Assembly: GCA_035494015.1 (NCBI GenBank)
Contig: DATJHJ010000048.1
Coordinates: 1 to 6,847, forward strand
Length of the DNA stretch: 6,847 nt
Source of the DNA: CADCTB01 sp035494015
Lineage (GTDB): Bacteria > Actinomycetota > Acidimicrobiia > Acidimicrobiales > AC-14
Reading direction: 5' to 3'
The stretch's first letter is position 1. Every line of letters begins with the position of its first letter. Of this stretch, positions 4,904-6,847 are shown piece after piece. The notes under the pieces are model-generated. The model searched no databases and was not told the DNA's origin. It saw only the letters and a list, made by a program, of their open reading frames with translations. The translations under genes were made by a program, and so were the position numbers.

Positions 4904-6292
4904 GTGGCCACCCAGGCACTGAAGTGCGAGCGCCACGGTGAGGCCACCCGGCTCACCTGTGTCGAATGCGGAACCCCGATCTGCCCGAAGTGCGCGGTGC
5001 GCACCGACGTGGGCCTCAAGTGCGAGAACGACGCCCGGGGCGCCGAGCTCTCCAAGGAGACCCTCGCCCTCCTCCGCCCGTCGCGGACGCCGATGTACCT
5101 CGGCGCCGCCGGCGTGGTCGTCCTGCTGGCCATCATCGGCCTGGTGTTCCTGCGAGGCGGCGACAGCACCGAGACGTCCACCCAACCGCTGCCCGCCGTC
5201 GGGACCTGGTCGCCCGTCCCCGACCTGGTCAGCATCCGCGGCACCACGGCCACCGTCCTGCTGAAGGACGGCCGGGCCCTGGCCGCCGGTGGCGGCGTGG
5301 GCCAGCAGGGGCTGGCCGCGGCCGAGCTGTTCGATCCCAAGGCCGGCGTGTGGCAGAGCACGGCGCCCATGAACCAGGCCCGCCGCGGCCACACCGCCGT
5401 CGTCCTGGGCGACGGGCGGGTGCTGGTGGCCGGTGGCATCAACGAGGGTGAGCTGCTCAACTCGGCCGAGATCTACGACCCGGCCACCAGCAAGTGGACC
5501 ACGGTCGCCCCCATGAGCGTGCCCCGGCTGGGCAACACCTTGACCCTGCTGGCCAACGGGAACGTCCTGGCCACCGGGGGCACGGCGGCCGACACCGCCC
5601 CGGGCAGCGGCGGCGGCCAGACCATCCGCCCCGACGCCACCGCCGAGATCTACAACGTGGCCGCCAACAAGTGGACGACCACGTCCGGCGGGATGAGCAC
5701 CCCCCGCTTCGAGCACAGCGCCACCCTGCTGGACGACGGCCGGGTGCTGATCGCCGGCGGCCAGGGCCCGCCGATCGCCGGGAACACCGCGGCCCTGAAG
5801 TCCACCGAGATCTACGACCCGGCGGTCGACAGCTTCCGCAAGTCCAACGACATGACCGACGCCCGCTTCAACCACAACGCCCTCAAGCTCCCGGACAAGA
5901 CCGTCATGGTCGTCGGCGGGGCCGGGGGCACCAACGGGGACACGTCCTTGGCCACCGCCGAGGTGTTCGACCCCAGCACCGGCGGCTGGACGCCGGCCGG
6001 CGCCCTGACCGGCAGCCGTACCGGCGCCGCCGCCGCCGTCTTCCCCGACGGACGGGTCCTGGTCGCCGCCGGCGAGTCCGTCACCCGGGGCAGCCGGCGG
6101 TCGCTGGACACGGCGGAGATCTTCAACATCGAGAAGAAGGAATGGCAGTCCGCCGGAAAGATGAACTGCCCCCGCAGTGAGGCGTCCGCCGTCCTGCTCG
6201 GCGACGGCACCGTGCTGGTCGTCGCCGGTGACTTCGCCGCACCCGGCCAGCAGCCCGATCCCAAGGGCTGTGCCGACCGCTACCACCCCTGA
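4904..6292 (+). CDS. Zinc-finger, single-pass membrane, kelch beta-propeller protein
   Basis: This 462-residue protein has three modules. Residues 8-43 are a B-box-like zinc finger of the type found at the N-terminus of many actinobacterial rhomboid and peptidyl-prolyl isomerase proteins: CERH, CVEC, CPKC, then a fourth half-site at Cys40 where Asp43 replaces the expected last Cys. Residues about 64-84 are a membrane helix (MYLGAAGVVVLLAIIGLVFL). From about 100 to the end run seven kelch units, each with a (D/N)G-(R/N/T)-(V/A)-L-x-x-(G/A)-G strand, an AE(I/L/V)(Y/F)(D/N) strand and a Trp (once Phe) strand. The first Trp strand (TWSPVP, 101-106) comes before the first full unit and the last unit lacks one, so the propeller is probably closed by the N-terminal strand. 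The propeller is probably outside the membrane and the finger inside. The GTG start has GGGGGAGG about ten bases upstream. Kelch propellers bind proteins or glycans; the partner is unknown. Confidence 0.85.
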   Translation: MATQALKCERHGEATRLTCVECGTPICPKCAVRTDVGLKCENDARGAELSKETLALLRPSRTPMYLGAAGVVVLLAIIGLVFLRGGDSTETSTQPLPAVGTWSPVPDLVSIRGTTATVLLKDGRALAAGGGVGQQGLAAAELFDPKAGVWQSTAPMNQARRGHTAVVLGDGRVLVAGGINEGELLNSAEIYDPATSKWTTVAPMSVPRLGNTLTLLANGNVLATGGTAADTAPGSGGGQTIRPDATAEIYNVAANKWTTTSGGMSTPRFEHSATLLDDGRVLIAGGQGPPIAGNTAALKSTEIYDPAVDSFRKSNDMTDARFNHNALKLPDKTVMVVGGAGGTNGDTSLATAEVFDPSTGGWTPAGALTGSRTGAAAAVFPDGRVLVAAGESVTRGSRRSLDTAEIFNIEKKEWQSAGKMNCPRSEASAVLLGDGTVLVVAGDFAAPGQQPDPKGCADRYHP

Positions 6293-6336
6293 TCCACCGT
6301 CTCCGACTCAGCAGCGCTTCACCCCCCCTGACAATC

Positions 6337-6342
6337 GAGGAG
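6337..6342 (+). promoter_or_regulatory. Ribosome binding site of the FtsH-like gene
   Basis: GAGGAG lies seven bases before the ATG at 6350. The 57-base gap after the kelch gene shows no hairpin terminator and no clear promoter, so read-through from the kelch gene is possible. Confidence 0.6.
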
Positions 6343-6349
6343 CACCGCC

Positions 6350-6847
6350 ATGGCTAAGAACAAGGACCCGAAGGCGCCCCCGTCGCCGGCCGACGACGAC
6401 ACCCGCAAGAGGGATGCCCGACGAAAGGGGCTGCTGTTCGCCATCCTGGCCTTCCCGATCCTGATCGGCTTCTACGGGACCCTGCTGTGGTGGTCGAGCC
6501 CCCGCACCGGGGGCAAGGAGCTGCGCCTCGACCAGTACATCACCCTGCTGCGCCAGGGCCGCATCTCCAACGCCACCATCCTGGAGTCCGACAACCGCAT
6601 CGTCGGCTCCTACGACCGGGGCAAGTACTGGGTGGCCATCGCCGCCGGCCGGGAGACCATCTTCGCCCGCCTGACCTCGGCCCTGGAGGACGCCGGCGTG
6701 CCGCTGAAGGTCAAGCAGCAGCCGCTCAAGAACCTGCTGGTCCCGGCCAGCATGATCCTGCCCGCCTTCATCGTGGTCGACGGGTTCCTCATCCTGTTCC
6801 TGGCCTTCCGGGGCGGGGGCAACGACAACTACAGCGCCTTTTCCAAG
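6350..6847 (+). CDS. FtsH-like membrane AAA protease, N-terminal part (cut by window end)
   Basis: The frame is open from the ATG at 6350 to the window edge, giving 166 residues. A charged Lys/Asp-rich start (MAKNKDPKAP) precedes a membrane helix at about 28-48 (LLFAILAFPILIGFYGTLLW). A periplasmic-type FtsH extracellular domain (about 55-128) follows, with LDQYITLLRQGRISNATILE, the usual signature of FtsH and its relatives, and RLTSALEDAGVPLKV. A second membrane helix (about 129-153, LVPASMILPAFIVVDGFLIL) precedes a Gly-rich linker and YSAFSK, where the FtsH juxtamembrane linker normally starts. The AAA ATPase and zinc protease domains would lie beyond the window, so neither the Walker motifs nor the HExxH site can be checked. 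FtsH degrades unassembled membrane and regulatory proteins. A proteolytically inactive FtsH-like homologue cannot be excluded. Confidence 0.78.
   Translation, partial: MAKNKDPKAPPSPADDDTRKRDARRKGLLFAILAFPILIGFYGTLLWWSSPRTGGKELRLDQYITLLRQGRISNATILESDNRIVGSYDRGKYWVAIAAGRETIFARLTSALEDAGVPLKVKQQPLKNLLVPASMILPAFIVVDGFLILFLAFRGGGNDNYSAFSK

Noticed and set aside
3743..6286. An 847-codon open frame on the minus strand
   Set aside because: It lies opposite the phosphatase end, the ABM-like gene and the kelch gene, all of which have clear motifs on the plus strand. Its translation is Gly/Ala/His/Val-rich low-complexity sequence without domains, as expected for an antisense shadow in GC-rich DNA.

Overview
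The window is very GC-rich, with codons ending almost always in G or C and frequent GTG/TTG starts. It encodes an N-terminal Cys-rich zinc finger of a type common in actinobacteria and an FtsH-type protease. Together these suggest a high-GC actinobacterium, possibly an uncultivated or environmental lineage such as the Acidimicrobiia; this is inference from composition and gene style. I see no tRNA, rRNA, CRISPR, insertion sequence or phage gene. The region reads as chromosomal housekeeping and envelope genes, mostly of unknown function.

Layout. (1) Positions 2-427, plus strand: the 3' end of a gene for an Ala/Gly/Ile/Val-rich protein built of 14-residue repeats, followed by a strong hairpin terminator (457-486). 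(2) On the minus strand and convergent with it lie a probable small unlisted gene (527-about 751, start unresolved) and a clear gene for a membrane-anchored PsbP/DcrB-like protein (838-1668). (3) A divergent spacer (1669-1836) carries a good SigA-type promoter. It drives three tightly packed genes (1837-2103, 2103-2393, 2393-2644), each a small protein with one N-terminal membrane helix and a short helical tail. (4) The same strand continues with a hypothetical protein (2671-3120), a CbbY-like HAD phosphatase whose start overlaps it (3117-3902), and a duplicated alpha/beta-barrel-like protein (3935-4822). (5) Then come a zinc-finger/transmembrane/kelch-propeller protein (4904-6292) and the first 166 codons of an FtsH-like AAA protease (6350 to the window end).

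How the parts relate. The most unusual element is the set of four small proteins (2-427, 1837-2103, 2103-2393, 2393-2644). They share a 14-residue periodic motif, x-A-x-x-I-(N/D/S)-G-x-V-x-x-I-x-x, whose hydrophobic positions are spaced 3-4-3-4 as in a coiled coil. In the last three the motif lies after a single membrane helix. Its recurrence in adjacent genes suggests a membrane-tethered hetero-oligomer or scaffold; no function can be assigned. The 2671-4822 genes look like a translationally linked block that may be an extension of the same operon. A terminator-like hairpin inside the start of the 2671 gene may instead separate or attenuate them.
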